A stretch of 64,000 bases of DNA from CALFXN01 sp937957815 (GTDB taxonomy: Bacteria > Synergistota > Synergistia > Synergistales > Aminobacteriaceae): the NCBI GenBank assembly GCA_036788195.1, contig DAIQNX010000016.1, positions 1 to 64,000 on the forward strand, written 5' to 3'. The notes under the pieces were generated by a model, which did not search any database, had not been told where the DNA came from, and saw only the letters and a program-made list of their open reading frames with translations. A program made the position numbers and the translations under genes. Positions 31,465 through 41,087 of the stretch are shown here, one piece after another; position 1 is the first letter of the stretch; every line of letters starts with the position of its first letter.

Positions 31465-32253
31465 TTACCTCGGTTTTGGTCTCAGGATGCTTACAGAATA
31501 CAGAAGCGACAGGGAAGCCCCCGTATCGAGACGATACGAAACAAACCCTCCATCGGAAGTCCGTGTCTGGGAGGAGAGTTTCCCTATCGCGATTCCCGGT
31601 GGCAGAATTTCGCTGATCATGGCGGTGCTTACCGTCATCCCCGGACGAACCGCGCGTCCCTCGGGGATGAACAGGAGCCAGACGCTGCCTTGTCCGTCTC
31701 CGGCAACGACGCCTAGATCGCGCGTCTCTTCAATGACAGCTGGAACCATCAGAGAGGAGGACGTTATCAGTTCCACCCACGAAAAAGAATTCTCGACGAC
31801 TGTGGTGCGCCCGGCAAGCGCCCCCTTCTGCAGAACCGGCGTACCGGGGCGGATGCCATCCTTCAGCCCTCTGTCGATCAGCACCTCGGTCCACCACGCC
31901 TGCGGCGCGCGAAAAACGACCCTGGAATCCTCAATGGCCATATCAAGCTGACGCTTGATCGCACTGGTCTGCGCGCCTGCCATGTGCGATGCCAGTCCGA
32001 GACGCACGTTTTCTTCCTCAAGATATTGCAGCCGATCCAGGATTTTTTTCCTTTCGGCGAACCATGCGGCCCCGCTTCGGAAGCCATCTCGAAGTATGGC
32101 GGCCGGCGTCTCGGGGTACGAAAGCAAAACAGTAATAAGCGTTACGGGGTCGCGCAAAAGCTCCCTGTGCGGTGCGAACGCAAGCAACAACACACTCAGC
32201 ACGAGGGCGACAAATCCATGGATCCAGTCAGTTCCCAGCGTCTTGAGTCGCAC
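31465..32253 (-). CDS. mreC: Rod-shape-determining protein MreC
   Basis: 262 residues with one N-terminal membrane span (about 10-28), a coiled-coil stretch near 60-90 and the periplasmic beta-barrel domain with PQAWWTEVLIDRGLKDGIRPGTPVL and later GVVAGDGQGS. MreC activates PBP2/RodA in the elongasome. The start is a GTG with GGAG ten bases upstream. It lies between mreB and mreD. Confidence 0.92.
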   Translation of the reverse strand: MRLKTLGTDWIHGFVALVLSVLLLAFAPHRELLRDPVTLITVLLSYPETPAAILRDGFRSGAAWFAERKKILDRLQYLEEENVRLGLASHMAGAQTSAIKRQLDMAIEDSRVVFRAPQAWWTEVLIDRGLKDGIRPGTPVLQKGALAGRTTVVENSFSWVELITSSSLMVPAVIEETRDLGVVAGDGQGSVWLLFIPEGRAVRPGMTVSTAMISEILPPGIAIGKLSSQTRTSDGGFVSYRLDTGASLSLLYSVSILRPKPR

Positions 32254-32276
32254 CGGACGCGGTCTCCGTCACAAGA

Positions 32277-33332
32277 TTATCTGGACCCCTTCTCGACCGA
32301 CATCAGAACCCTTTTCATGACGTCGAGATTGTCCAGAATCTTTCCAACTCCGCGGGCGACGGCAAAAAGCGGATCCTCAGCCACGATGACCGGCGTGTTG
32401 AGGGAACGGGAAAGTCGCTCAGAAAGCCCACGCAGCTGCGAAACGCCGCCGCTCATGATAATCCCCTGGTCGACGATATCCTTGGCGAGTTCGGGAGGCG
32501 TCTGTTCGAGCGCGACCTTGACCATGTCCTCGATCCTGAGAATGATCGGATCGATCGCCTCTCGGACTTCCACAGATGTGACGATATCCGCTTTCGGAAG
32601 TCCGTCCGCGAGATCGCGTCCCTTGACGGCCATCTCGAGCTCCGGTTCGAGAGGAAGCGCGGATCCGATCTGGATTTTCACCTCTTCGGCCGTCGTCTCG
32701 CCGATGAAGAGCGCATAGCGCTGTCGGAGCATCGCGACAATGGCGTTATCCATGTCCTTTCCGGCTGCGCGGAGAGAATTCGTGACGACGATCCCTCCGA
32801 GAGAAAGAACCGCGACCTCGCTTGTCCCTCCGCCGATATCGAGGATCATACTTCCCTTCGGCTCCTGAATCGGCATTCCCGCCCCAAGTGCAGCCGAAAC
32901 CGGTTCTTCGATGACATAGGCCTCTTTCGCCCCAGCGCCAAGCGTCGCGTCGATCACGGCTTTCCTCTCGACTTCGGTAACCTCTGCCGGAACAGAGATG
33001 ACGACACGCGGATGCGAGAGAAAAAAGCGTCCCCCGCTCGCGTACCGGAGGCAATGACGGATCAGTTCCTCCGTCATATCGAAATTCGCAATGACGCCGT
33101 CCTGCAGCGGCCATATCGTGGTTACGCCGGTCGGCGTTTTCCCCGACATTGCCTTCGCCTCGCGTCCGACCGCGATGATCTCGCTCGGCCCCCCCTTGGG
33201 CCTCCTTCTGACGGCCACAGCTGAAGGCTCATTGATAACGATCCCCTTGCCGCGAACGAAGACAACGATATTCGCGGTTCCGAGGTCGATTCCGACATCT
33301 GCTCCGAACATACCAGAGAGCGCTCTCAACAC
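32277..33332 (-). CDS. mreB: Actin-like cell-shape protein MreB
   Basis: About 351 residues from GTG 33332, which follows AAGGTGG by seven bases. Alternatives are GTG 33356 and the ATG at residue 8 of the chosen frame. The actin-fold phosphate loops are VGIDLGTAN near the start and LDIGGGTSEVAVLSLGG in the middle, with the adenosine motif GIIMSGGVSQLRG. MreB filaments position side-wall synthesis. It is preceded by radC, whose stop overlaps the upstream start candidates. Confidence 0.95.
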   Translation of the reverse strand: MLRALSGMFGADVGIDLGTANIVVFVRGKGIVINEPSAVAVRRRPKGGPSEIIAVGREAKAMSGKTPTGVTTIWPLQDGVIANFDMTEELIRHCLRYASGGRFFLSHPRVVISVPAEVTEVERKAVIDATLGAGAKEAYVIEEPVSAALGAGMPIQEPKGSMILDIGGGTSEVAVLSLGGIVVTNSLRAAGKDMDNAIVAMLRQRYALFIGETTAEEVKIQIGSALPLEPELEMAVKGRDLADGLPKADIVTSVEVREAIDPIILRIEDMVKVALEQTPPELAKDIVDQGIIMSGGVSQLRGLSERLSRSLNTPVIVAEDPLFAVARGVGKILDNLDVMKRVLMSVEKGSR

Positions 33333-33345
33333 AACAATACCACCT

Positions 33346-34014
33346 TCAGCTTTCACAGTCCGGGGGGATCGCTACGGACCGCCCCTTCGCGACTATATAA
33401 TGCCCCTGAAGACCTATGGACAATACGGACAAACGATCCTTTACATGACGCGTCAGAACGCGATCCTCGACACTTGGCAACAACGACCCGTCGGGGTGAT
33501 TGTGGAGAAGCACGACCGATTTCGCGTCCAGACGAACGGCACGACGCAACAGATATTGTACATCCACAAACGCGCCATCCAAACCTCCGTACGATATCCT
33601 TTTCTCGTCAATCACGATTCCCTTCGAATCCAGCGAGAGAAAGATGACGAATTCCCGTTCCTCGTGGGCGAGCAGAGTGCTCCAGCACGCGATTCTCTCC
33701 GCAAAACCAGGGGCTTTTTCTTCGCCGCATTCGACCGTCACCCGTCTTGCCAGTTCCATGGCCGCAACGAGGGAACACGCTTTCGCATTCTTAATTCCGG
33801 GTATACGGTGCAGTTCTCCGAGAGTCGCGCGATAAAGTCCTCCAAGGCCGCCGAATTCCGAAAGGAGTTCCTCCGAGAGCTCCAGGACATTCTGCTTCGA
33901 ATTCCCCGTCCTGAGCAGAATCGCAAGAAGTTCCACGAGAGAAAGCGCTTGGGGACCTTCCCGAAGAAGCCGCTCCCGCGGCATCTCAGCGGATGGAAGC
34001 GACCGTCCCTTCAT
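33346..34014 (-). CDS. radC: RadC family JAB/MPN-domain protein
   Basis: The 222-residue protein has an N-terminal helix-hairpin-helix-like region (PRERLLREGPQALSLVELLAI) and a C-terminal JAMM metal site HNHPDGSLLPSVED. The family was named for DNA repair, but its biochemical role is not settled. A location just upstream of mreB is a widespread arrangement. Its ATG overlaps the stop of the MBL-fold gene (ATGA). Confidence 0.93.
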   Translation of the reverse strand: MKGRSLPSAEMPRERLLREGPQALSLVELLAILLRTGNSKQNVLELSEELLSEFGGLGGLYRATLGELHRIPGIKNAKACSLVAAMELARRVTVECGEEKAPGFAERIACWSTLLAHEEREFVIFLSLDSKGIVIDEKRISYGGLDGAFVDVQYLLRRAVRLDAKSVVLLHNHPDGSLLPSVEDRVLTRHVKDRLSVLSIGLQGHYIVAKGRSVAIPPDCES

Positions 34015-34652
34015 CCCTTCCCCCCATCCGGCCAGAAGGGATTCGCCCGGCGCTCCGCGCCGATCGTGGTTTCGGGGCCATGGCCGGGCAGAACCCGCAA
34101 ATCATCGGGAAACGACGCGAGTCTTCCGAGGGATTTCTCCAGAGCGTCGGAGTCCCCTCCCGGGAGGTCCGTCCTGCCGACGCTCCTTGCGAAGAGGGTG
34201 TCTCCTGAGACAAGAACCTGTTCATCCCCATCCATGACAAGAATGCAGACGCTTCCGGGAGTATGCCCCGGCGTCGCGAGAAACGAGAGTGTCATCCTTC
34301 CGACGGAGAACCCGTCCCCGTCGGATACGGTACGTCCGGGACGCACCGGGGACAACGAAACACCAAGCCATCGCGAGAGGCTTTCGTCAGGATCGGAAAG
34401 CATGGACGCGTCGCTGGCCGATATGGCAATTTCCGCTCCGGTGAACTCCGCAAGCCGGGAAACTCCTGCGACGTGATCGACATGACCGTGCGTAAGGAGA
34501 ATCAACTTCAGAGTAAGCGATTTTTGCCGGATGTTCGAGATGACGTCCTCCGGATCTCCGCCGGGATCGACAAAAAAGGAAATTCCGTCTCCATCCGAGA
34601 AGAGATATCCGTTCGTCCAGAGCGGACCGAGCGGAAAACGTTCTATGCGCAT
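34011..34652 (-). CDS. Metallo-beta-lactamase-fold hydrolase (glyoxalase II-like)
   Basis: A 213-residue MBL-fold protein with the metal-binding motif THGHVDHVAG (about 54-63), a further histidine in LATPGHTPGSV, the bridging aspartate in VSGDTLF and a final histidine in VLPGHGPET. Small single-domain members hydrolyse thioesters such as S-lactoylglutathione, but the substrate here cannot be assigned. It overlaps dtd by 10 bases and radC by 4, so it lies in a dtd-MBL-radC-mreB string, and dtd-MBL pairs are common in bacteria. Confidence 0.85.
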   Translation of the reverse strand: MRIERFPLGPLWTNGYLFSDGDGISFFVDPGGDPEDVISNIRQKSLTLKLILLTHGHVDHVAGVSRLAEFTGAEIAISASDASMLSDPDESLSRWLGVSLSPVRPGRTVSDGDGFSVGRMTLSFLATPGHTPGSVCILVMDGDEQVLVSGDTLFARSVGRTDLPGGDSDALEKSLGRLASFPDDLRVLPGHGPETTIGAERRANPFWPDGGKG

Positions 34653-35104
34653 TCGGGGTCACCCGCAGGCGAATCGACAATCAGCGTCACCGGGCCATCG
34701 TTGGAGAGAGAGACGACCATGTGCGTCTGAAACACTCCCGTAGCGACGCTCACTCCTCTGGAACGGACGCAGTCGACGACCTTCTCGTAAAGGACATTCG
34801 CGGCATCGGGAAGCGCGGCTCCGATAAACGAAGGACGCCGCCCCTTCCGGCAGTCACCATAAAGCGTAAACTGCGAAACGACCAGCATTTCTCCGCCTGT
34901 TTCCAGAAGCGACAGGTTCAGTTTCCCGTTTTCATCCTCGAAAATCCGGAGATTGATCAGTTTCTCCGCGATCCATTCGGCATCACGATCCCCGTCTCCC
35001 GAGCGAATTCCGAGAAGGACGCACAACCCGGAACCTATATGTCCGACAGAACGTCCTTCAACCGATACGGACGCCGAGGAAACCCGCTGTACGACAGCCC
35101 GCAC
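34643..35104 (-). CDS. dtd: D-aminoacyl-tRNA deacylase
   Basis: 153 residues, the normal DTD length, starting MRAVVQRVSSASVSVEG. Both signature motifs are present: SQFTLYGD and, in place of the usual GPVT context, NDGPVTLIVDSP. The enzyme frees tRNAs mischarged with D-amino acids or glycine. It lies four bases after the rel gene, a conserved rel-dtd pairing. Confidence 0.95.
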   Translation of the reverse strand: MRAVVQRVSSASVSVEGRSVGHIGSGLCVLLGIRSGDGDRDAEWIAEKLINLRIFEDENGKLNLSLLETGGEMLVVSQFTLYGDCRKGRRPSFIGAALPDAANVLYEKVVDCVRSRGVSVATGVFQTHMVVSLSNDGPVTLIVDSPAGDPECA

Positions 35105-35108
35105 TGTT

Positions 35109-37424
35109 TCACCCCCGAGTGATCTCTATGACGTTCTTCACGGCGTTCAGACGCGCGATCACGGCATAAAGATGTTCGATATCTCGAACTTTTATCTCTA
35201 CTTTCATCCGGGCGATGTTGCCACCGACGACACTCGCCTTGATGCCCACGATACCGCCCTCCGCCGCCATGATAGCCTGGGCTATGTCGGCGAAAAGGCC
35301 GCTTCGGTCGGTCGCGTCGAGTTTTAACCGCGCGATGTATCGTTTGTTCATCGGGATCATACCCCAGGAGACTTCGATCGAGCGTTCCGGATGAGCGTTC
35401 TTCAGGTTCCGGCAGTCGATCCGGTGAATCGTGATCCCGCGCGTCCGTGTCGAATATCCGATGATGGTATCTCCCGGAACCGGCTGACAGCAACTCGAAA
35501 GAACGACCTGAACCCCTTCCGCGCCCTCGACGATGACTTCCGACTCGACTTTTTTCCCGGAAGTATGCTTCTCGAGCACGGAATCGGTCGCACCGGTTGC
35601 GGACGGGAGGCTCTGCTGCATTTTCGCGATAACTTTCTGAACGGCAATGCTCGGGCTTTGCGCTCCGGATCCGATCGCCGCAAGGAGATCCTCGCCGTTG
35701 GCCTGCCCCATGTCCTTGGCAACCCGGTTGAGCAGAGCCACAACATCCTCGTCGGCAAACAGCGGCTGCGATCCCCGACGCTGAAACTCTTTTTCCACAA
35801 GATCTCTGCCGCGTTGCAGCTTCTCGATTCTTTCGGTTTTCTCGATCTGCCGGAAATACGCGCGGATCTTTCCCCTGGCCTTGCCGCTTCGGGCAATCTT
35901 GAGCCAGTCTCTCGAAGGAACTCCCTGCGGCGAGGTGATAATCTTGATTATTTCTCCGTTTTTCAGTTCGTAACTCATCGGAACGATCCGGTTGTTCACC
36001 ATCGCGCCGACGCATCGCGTCCCGACCTGCGTATGGATTGCGAAAGCGAAATCAATCGGGGTTGAGCCCTTTGGAAGAGACACGACCTTCCCTTGCGGCG
36101 TAAACACGAAAACTTCGGACGTGAGGACATCATCCTTGAGTCGTTCCATAAACTCGGACGGATCGGCCCCTTCGTGATCGCCCTCGATGGCCTGACGGAT
36201 CCATGTCAGCTTCGCGTCGAGGTCGTCACGTTCCGATCCGCCTTCCTTATATCGCCAGTGCGCCGCAATGCCGTACTCCGCGAGCCTGTTCATCTCCCAC
36301 GTTCGGATCTGCACTTCGAGAGGCTCGCCGGTCGGACCAACGACGGTCGTATGGAGAGATTGGTACATATTGCTCTTCGGGTTCGCGATGTAGTCGTCAA
36401 ACTGACCGGGAATGGGCTTCCAGATCGTATGCACGACTCCAAGCACCGTGTAGCAGTCCGCAAGGGAATCGACGACAACCCGAAGGGCAAGGAGGTCATA
36501 GAGTTGCTCGACCGGCAACCCCTTTCGGTTCATCTTTTCAAAGATACTGTAGAAGTGCTTTGCTCGCCCCTTGACCTTGCACGCGATACCTTCTTCCTTC
36601 AAACGTTGCTGAAGGATCTCCATTGCCTTCCGGACGGTCGTTTCACGCTCCGGAAGTTTCGTTCTCACACGGCGCCTGATCTCATAATACATTTCAGGGT
36701 CGGAGTACTTGAACGCGAGATCCTCGAGTCCGCGTTTGACCTGATAAATTCCGAGCCGATGCGCGAGCGGAGCGTATATTTCGAGCGTTTCCTTGGCGAT
36801 GCGTATTTGCTTGTCCCGCCGCAGGGCTCCGAGGGTTCGCATATTGTGCAGTCTGTCTGCAAGTTTTATGAGCACCACGCGGATATCCTTTGCCATAACG
36901 ACGAACATCTTCCTGAGGTTTTCGGCCTGGTAGTCCTCGAAACTCTTGAAAGGCAGCTTTCCGAGCTTCGTCACACCTTCCACCAACGTGACGACATCGT
37001 TGCCGAAGTCTTTCGCTATAGCTTCCTTCGACGTATCCGTGTCTTCGAGAACGTCGTGAAGGATCGCGGCTACGAGCGTATCGATGTCGAGCTGCATATC
37101 GGAGAGGATCGACGCGACATTGATCGAATGGACGATATACGGATCCCCCGTCGATCGTTTCTGTTCGCCATGGGACTGCGCGGCCAGCACGAGAGCTTCT
37201 CCGAGTTTCATGAGCTCTTCGCGCTTCAGGTAATGAACGCCTTTCGACCACAGTTCGTGCCACGCAAACTTGACGGAAATGGTCCGTTCGCTTTCGGGCA
37301 ATCGTCCGAGGTAACTGTCGCGCAGTCGCGCAGAATCCTTTCTGTCAATCTGAAGGGATTCATCCGATTGCTCGTCGGAATCGATCCGTTCGATTTCCCC
37401 TACGTTTCCGAGAAGGTCAACCAT
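35109..37424 (-). CDS. rel: Bifunctional (p)ppGpp synthetase/hydrolase, RelA/SpoT family
   Basis: The 771-residue long RSH protein controls the stringent response. An N-terminal HD hydrolase domain has H99, H123-D124 and the HDVLEDT motif. The synthetase domain follows with YDLLALRVVVDS and YQSLHTTVVGP. Next come TGS (FTPQGKVVSLPKGSTPIDFA), a zinc-finger-like helical region with CCQPVPGD, and a C-terminal ACT domain. Both catalytic halves look intact, so a bifunctional Rel is likely. It sits between recJ and dtd. Confidence 0.95.
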   Translation of the reverse strand: MVDLLGNVGEIERIDSDEQSDESLQIDRKDSARLRDSYLGRLPESERTISVKFAWHELWSKGVHYLKREELMKLGEALVLAAQSHGEQKRSTGDPYIVHSINVASILSDMQLDIDTLVAAILHDVLEDTDTSKEAIAKDFGNDVVTLVEGVTKLGKLPFKSFEDYQAENLRKMFVVMAKDIRVVLIKLADRLHNMRTLGALRRDKQIRIAKETLEIYAPLAHRLGIYQVKRGLEDLAFKYSDPEMYYEIRRRVRTKLPERETTVRKAMEILQQRLKEEGIACKVKGRAKHFYSIFEKMNRKGLPVEQLYDLLALRVVVDSLADCYTVLGVVHTIWKPIPGQFDDYIANPKSNMYQSLHTTVVGPTGEPLEVQIRTWEMNRLAEYGIAAHWRYKEGGSERDDLDAKLTWIRQAIEGDHEGADPSEFMERLKDDVLTSEVFVFTPQGKVVSLPKGSTPIDFAFAIHTQVGTRCVGAMVNNRIVPMSYELKNGEIIKIITSPQGVPSRDWLKIARSGKARGKIRAYFRQIEKTERIEKLQRGRDLVEKEFQRRGSQPLFADEDVVALLNRVAKDMGQANGEDLLAAIGSGAQSPSIAVQKVIAKMQQSLPSATGATDSVLEKHTSGKKVESEVIVEGAEGVQVVLSSCCQPVPGDTIIGYSTRTRGITIHRIDCRNLKNAHPERSIEVSWGMIPMNKRYIARLKLDATDRSGLFADIAQAIMAAEGGIVGIKASVVGGNIARMKVEIKVRDIEHLYAVIARLNAVKNVIEITRG

Positions 37425-37437
37425 GGCCTATCATCCT

Positions 37438-39090
37438 TCAGTTCCCGACGACGACGTGATCGAGAATAAACTGAATCCTGCGGCTTCCGCGCCACATATC
37501 GATCCTCGGATGAAAAACATAGCCGGACACGTCGTCACGGTCGACAAGCGATGTGCCGTTGAACGCGAGTAGCGATACTCCATCGACATCGATACGAACA
37601 TGCTCTCCGGTCTTTCCGAGGGGGAAGATCCGTTCGTTCCCGCAGGTTTCGAAGAAGAACAACGGGCACGGGTTGCCCGTGCCGAACGGTGCGATGCACC
37701 CGACGGATTCCCATTCATCGAGGGTGATATCAGCCGGATTCCAGGCAAGTGCCGAAACGGCGGGAGGTACGATCCGCACCGTTTCGAGAAGCCCTTCGAG
37801 TCTGTCGCGGACGGAATTCCACAGAGAGCTGGAAACTGAAAACCCCGCGGCATATCTGTGTCCACCCCAGGCGAGCAGGTCTCCTGATACCGTATCGAGA
37901 ATTTCCATCGCGTTTCCGCCTTCCGGCACACGCAACGTCCCCCGAACCGATCCGTTCGTCGGAGCGGCAAGGACGATCGGCGTGCTCTTTTCGTTGCAGA
38001 GGCGGCTGGCAACTCCGCTCAGAACCCCGATAGGCCAGTCTTCGCCGAAAAGGACCCGGGCACCCTCGCGTTCGCGTTGCATACCGATCTCCTGCGCGAG
38101 ACGGCTTGAAATCGTCTGCCGTTTCCGATTCAGGGCGATCAGTGTCTCGATATCCTCTTCCATGCCGGACGCGCCAAGCATCACATTCACGGCGGTATCG
38201 GCGCATTCGAGTCGCCCTGCAGCGTTGAGACAGGGAATCACCTTCATGGCGAGGTGTTCCTCGTTCACGTTCGGGAGTTCGAGTCCGAGACGACGGATCA
38301 GGCGCATGATTCCGGGACGTGGAGAGTGCCGTATCCTGCAGATTCCGGAACGAACGATCGCACGGTTCATCAGGTCGAGCGGCATGCAGTCAGCAATAGT
38401 CGCAAGAGCCGCAAGATCCGACAAGGCGCTCAGACGACTCCGTGGAACGATTTCAAAAATCCAGGCCCACGCCCAGAGGAGGGACGCGGCGCACAGTCGC
38501 TTTCCCGCGGCGTTTCCATCAATCTGGGGGTTGACCGTCACTCTATAGGGGGGAACTTCGCCGGGCGTATGGTGATCGAAGACAATGACCCGGATCCCTT
38601 GGCGTGATGCTTCCTCGAGGACGATGCCGTCCTTTGTGCCACAATCGACGACAATAAGCGTATTGCACCCCATCTCCGCGAGAGAAGAAACGACGCGCCG
38701 ATGGATGCCATACCCCTCGCTGTGACGCTCCGGGATGAAATAGCGCACTTCGCGGGATTTGTATTTCGCGAGTTCTACGGCGAGGACAGTAGCCGAAATT
38801 CCGTCGACATCGTAGTCTCCGTAAACGACGACATTTCCGAAAGAGGGAACGGAAAGCCATTCCTCCTTCGCGAGAAGGGCTCCCTTTCCAAGATCGACCT
38901 CGTCCATCAAAGAATCAAGGCTCGGGCTGATCCAGGCCCGAGCCCGATCGATTTCACCCTCGGAATCGAATCCCCGCATTTCAAGAAGCGCCGCGACGAG
39001 CGGTGAACATTGGAGCGTTTTCTCCAACGTCAGCGAAAACGGGCCCGGAGCATAAACCCTGAGTCGCGACGTTTCGCAAAAAGACGGCAC
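37438..39090 (-). CDS. recJ: Single-stranded-DNA-specific exonuclease RecJ
   Basis: A 550-residue DHH-superfamily nuclease, 5'-3' on single-stranded DNA. The metal motifs are VVYGDYDVDGISAT, VVDCGTKD and VFDHHTPGE, with the DHHA1-type region AGRLECADTAVNVML and GGHRYAAGFSV further on. The GTG start directly follows the lapA TAG stop, with GGGAGG four bases upstream. Homologues are often near 560-580 residues, so it is full length. It lies upstream of rel in the same run of genes. Confidence 0.93.
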   Translation of the reverse strand: MPSFCETSRLRVYAPGPFSLTLEKTLQCSPLVAALLEMRGFDSEGEIDRARAWISPSLDSLMDEVDLGKGALLAKEEWLSVPSFGNVVVYGDYDVDGISATVLAVELAKYKSREVRYFIPERHSEGYGIHRRVVSSLAEMGCNTLIVVDCGTKDGIVLEEASRQGIRVIVFDHHTPGEVPPYRVTVNPQIDGNAAGKRLCAASLLWAWAWIFEIVPRSRLSALSDLAALATIADCMPLDLMNRAIVRSGICRIRHSPRPGIMRLIRRLGLELPNVNEEHLAMKVIPCLNAAGRLECADTAVNVMLGASGMEEDIETLIALNRKRQTISSRLAQEIGMQREREGARVLFGEDWPIGVLSGVASRLCNEKSTPIVLAAPTNGSVRGTLRVPEGGNAMEILDTVSGDLLAWGGHRYAAGFSVSSSLWNSVRDRLEGLLETVRIVPPAVSALAWNPADITLDEWESVGCIAPFGTGNPCPLFFFETCGNERIFPLGKTGEHVRIDVDGVSLLAFNGTSLVDRDDVSGYVFHPRIDMWRGSRRIQFILDHVVVGN

Positions 39091-39516
39091 CTAGCCTCCC
39101 TGGCTTTCGGGGGAAGAATGGAATTCTTCCTCCGCCTCCGCGGGCTCTTCCGCCTCGACAATACCCGACGTCTCAGACTCTCCATGCTCCTTTACGACGA
39201 AGGGCGCGCGATCCAGAACGTCGGGAGTCGTCCGTATGGCTTTCAGAATATCTGCACGTTCTTCTTCAAGGCGTGCAATACGGTCGGCCTGCTCGCGGAT
39301 AACCCTCCGGAATCGGCCTCGTCCCTCGATATGCGCGGAAACGGACACGATCCACATCAGGACGCATCCGGCCGCAAAGACAGACACCTCCCAGACCCCC
39401 TGGGGTATCTGCCTGGTCCACACGAAAAAACGGACGGTCACGTCACCGGGATTCTGATAGGAAAAAATCGCGGAGAGCAGCATGGCAAAGGCAATCGCCA
39501 CCGTGTAGCTTCTCAT
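39091..39516 (-). CDS. lapA: LapA-domain (DUF1049) membrane protein
   Basis: 141 residues with two membrane spans (about 5-20 and 40-60) separated by NPGDVTVRFFVWTRQIPQG, then a coiled coil and an acidic tail rich in Glu. This matches the LapA family; in E. coli LapA works with LapB on lipopolysaccharide synthesis, though distant homologues may not share that role. No lapB is adjacent. It immediately precedes recJ and follows the radical-SAM gene by 18 bases. Confidence 0.75.
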   Translation of the reverse strand: MRSYTVAIAFAMLLSAIFSYQNPGDVTVRFFVWTRQIPQGVWEVSVFAAGCVLMWIVSVSAHIEGRGRFRRVIREQADRIARLEEERADILKAIRTTPDVLDRAPFVVKEHGESETSGIVEAEEPAEAEEEFHSSPESQGG

Positions 39517-39534
39517 TCGCTTCTCCTCCTTGTT

Positions 39535-40980
39535 TTATTTCGTTACTGGCAAGTGCTTTTGAATCTTGTCAAGAAAATACGACTTATCTTCCCGTTCGAG
39601 ACTTCGCAGGTATCGTTCCCGCTCACCGCGCGACCAGACCGGATCGTACAGATCGGCAAGAATTTTCGAATATCGATCGAGCCCGTCGGCGCAGGGGCCG
39701 CGGAGGATCGCATCCAGACCTTTGTGACACGGTTGCGCTCCATACGCATCGACGAGCGTGCGCAGGATCTCCGGGTGATCCAGGATCAGACAGGGACGAA
39801 GGAGGTTGTCGTCGTCATACGGCTGCGCGTTGCGGATGGCCGTAAAAAACGGGCTTCGCGCGATCTCGACAAGGCTCTTCTCGCGAACGGAATCGACAGC
39901 GAACGGAACGAAGACACACGGTTCGACACGCCCGTCAGATATGATATGCCAATATCGCTCACCGCCGGCCATACATCCGTCAACGAACGGACCGTCATTC
40001 CAGAAATCACCGAGAAAGATCGGGAAACGTCGGTCTTTCCTCCATTCCGTTACCTTTCGGTGCAGGGTGACCCGGTCCTCCGGTGAAGCCATATAGGACA
40101 CATCAGGTTTCGTACCGATCGGAACGTACTGAAAGAACCATCCTACCATACACCCCAATCCGATCATCGTCTGAAGAAAATCGTCACTCAAAAGGTACGG
40201 AGCAGATACATTCGTAAACGTCGCGCTGAAACCGAAAATGATTCCGGCATCTTTCATCCGTCGAAACGCGGCAAGAACGGCATCGTAGATTCCTTTTCCA
40301 CGCCGCAGGTCAGTCTCTCGGACTCCTCCCTCGACGGATACCATTGGAAGGACGTTACCGCATTCAGCGAGGGTCCCGATCATGGAATCATCGATAAGTG
40401 TCCCGTTCGTATAAACTTGGAAGATGCAATCGTCATGTTTTCGCCAGAGGTCGGGAAGATCCCTTCGCGTAAATGCTTCTCCCCCCGTGAACGTGAAGAA
40501 AAACATCCCGAGATTTTTCGCTTCCGTCAGAATCCTGTCGAGTTCATCGAAGGACAGCTCCGCTCTCGTATCGTACTGCCCTGCGTAACAACCACGGCAG
40601 TTGAGATTACACTTCATCGTAGGACTGATTACGAGAAAGTTCGGAAGGTGGACTCCGAGTTCCCGTTCTCTTCGGTCCCGGGTCCCGCGTCCAAGTACCA
40701 TGAAATTGACGACGAGATTGTGCACGAGCTTTTCGAGGCATCGCGGGTTCGCTTCGCGCGCAACTCTCTTGACAACTCCAACGAAGGGATCATCTGCGTC
40801 GATCATATCGGCGAGAAGTGAGAAACTTTCCCTGTGGTACTTGGCCGGAGCAATGCCGGAAATAAACCGGAAGAGCGAAGAGAGTTCCTCCACCCGCTCT
40901 TCAGCGGCAAGGCGCAGAACCTTTTCTGCAATTTTCCGGGACACGAATCCCCCGGCTTTGTCGATCAATGAAATGGTCAC
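39535..40980 (-). CDS. Radical SAM enzyme with SPASM-like C-terminal region, function unknown
   Basis: From GTG 40980, nine bases after GGAGGAG, the protein has 481 residues; ATG 41001 or an upstream TTG are alternatives. A helical N-terminal domain of about 110 residues precedes the radical SAM core, whose cluster ligands are C124, C128 and C131 (CNLNCRGCYAG). FTFTGGEAFTRRDL is the conserved GGE motif. The C-terminal part has DGCMAGGERYWHIISDGRVEPCVF, a SPASM-like arrangement, and more cysteines near the end. Such enzymes often modify peptides or make cofactors, but no precursor peptide or partner is adjacent. It has its own promoter at 41043-41071. Confidence 0.8.
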   Translation of the reverse strand: MTISLIDKAGGFVSRKIAEKVLRLAAEERVEELSSLFRFISGIAPAKYHRESFSLLADMIDADDPFVGVVKRVAREANPRCLEKLVHNLVVNFMVLGRGTRDRRERELGVHLPNFLVISPTMKCNLNCRGCYAGQYDTRAELSFDELDRILTEAKNLGMFFFTFTGGEAFTRRDLPDLWRKHDDCIFQVYTNGTLIDDSMIGTLAECGNVLPMVSVEGGVRETDLRRGKGIYDAVLAAFRRMKDAGIIFGFSATFTNVSAPYLLSDDFLQTMIGLGCMVGWFFQYVPIGTKPDVSYMASPEDRVTLHRKVTEWRKDRRFPIFLGDFWNDGPFVDGCMAGGERYWHIISDGRVEPCVFVPFAVDSVREKSLVEIARSPFFTAIRNAQPYDDDNLLRPCLILDHPEILRTLVDAYGAQPCHKGLDAILRGPCADGLDRYSKILADLYDPVWSRGERERYLRSLEREDKSYFLDKIQKHLPVTK

Positions 40981-41042
40981 ATGCATCATCTCCTCCGTCA
41001 TGACCACGTCGCGTATCGAAAAAACCAAGCGATGCCGGAATC

Positions 41043-41071
41043 ATTCTATTCTCCAGTTCTTCCGAAGTAAA
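41043..41071 (-). promoter_or_regulatory. Promoter for the orphan radical SAM gene
   Basis: On the minus strand TTTACT (41071-41066), a 17-base spacer and TAGAAT (41048-41043), four and five of six matches. It follows the secF terminator and leaves a leader of roughly 55 bases. Confidence 0.6.
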
Positions 41072-41087
41072 CCCGACGATCCTGTAT

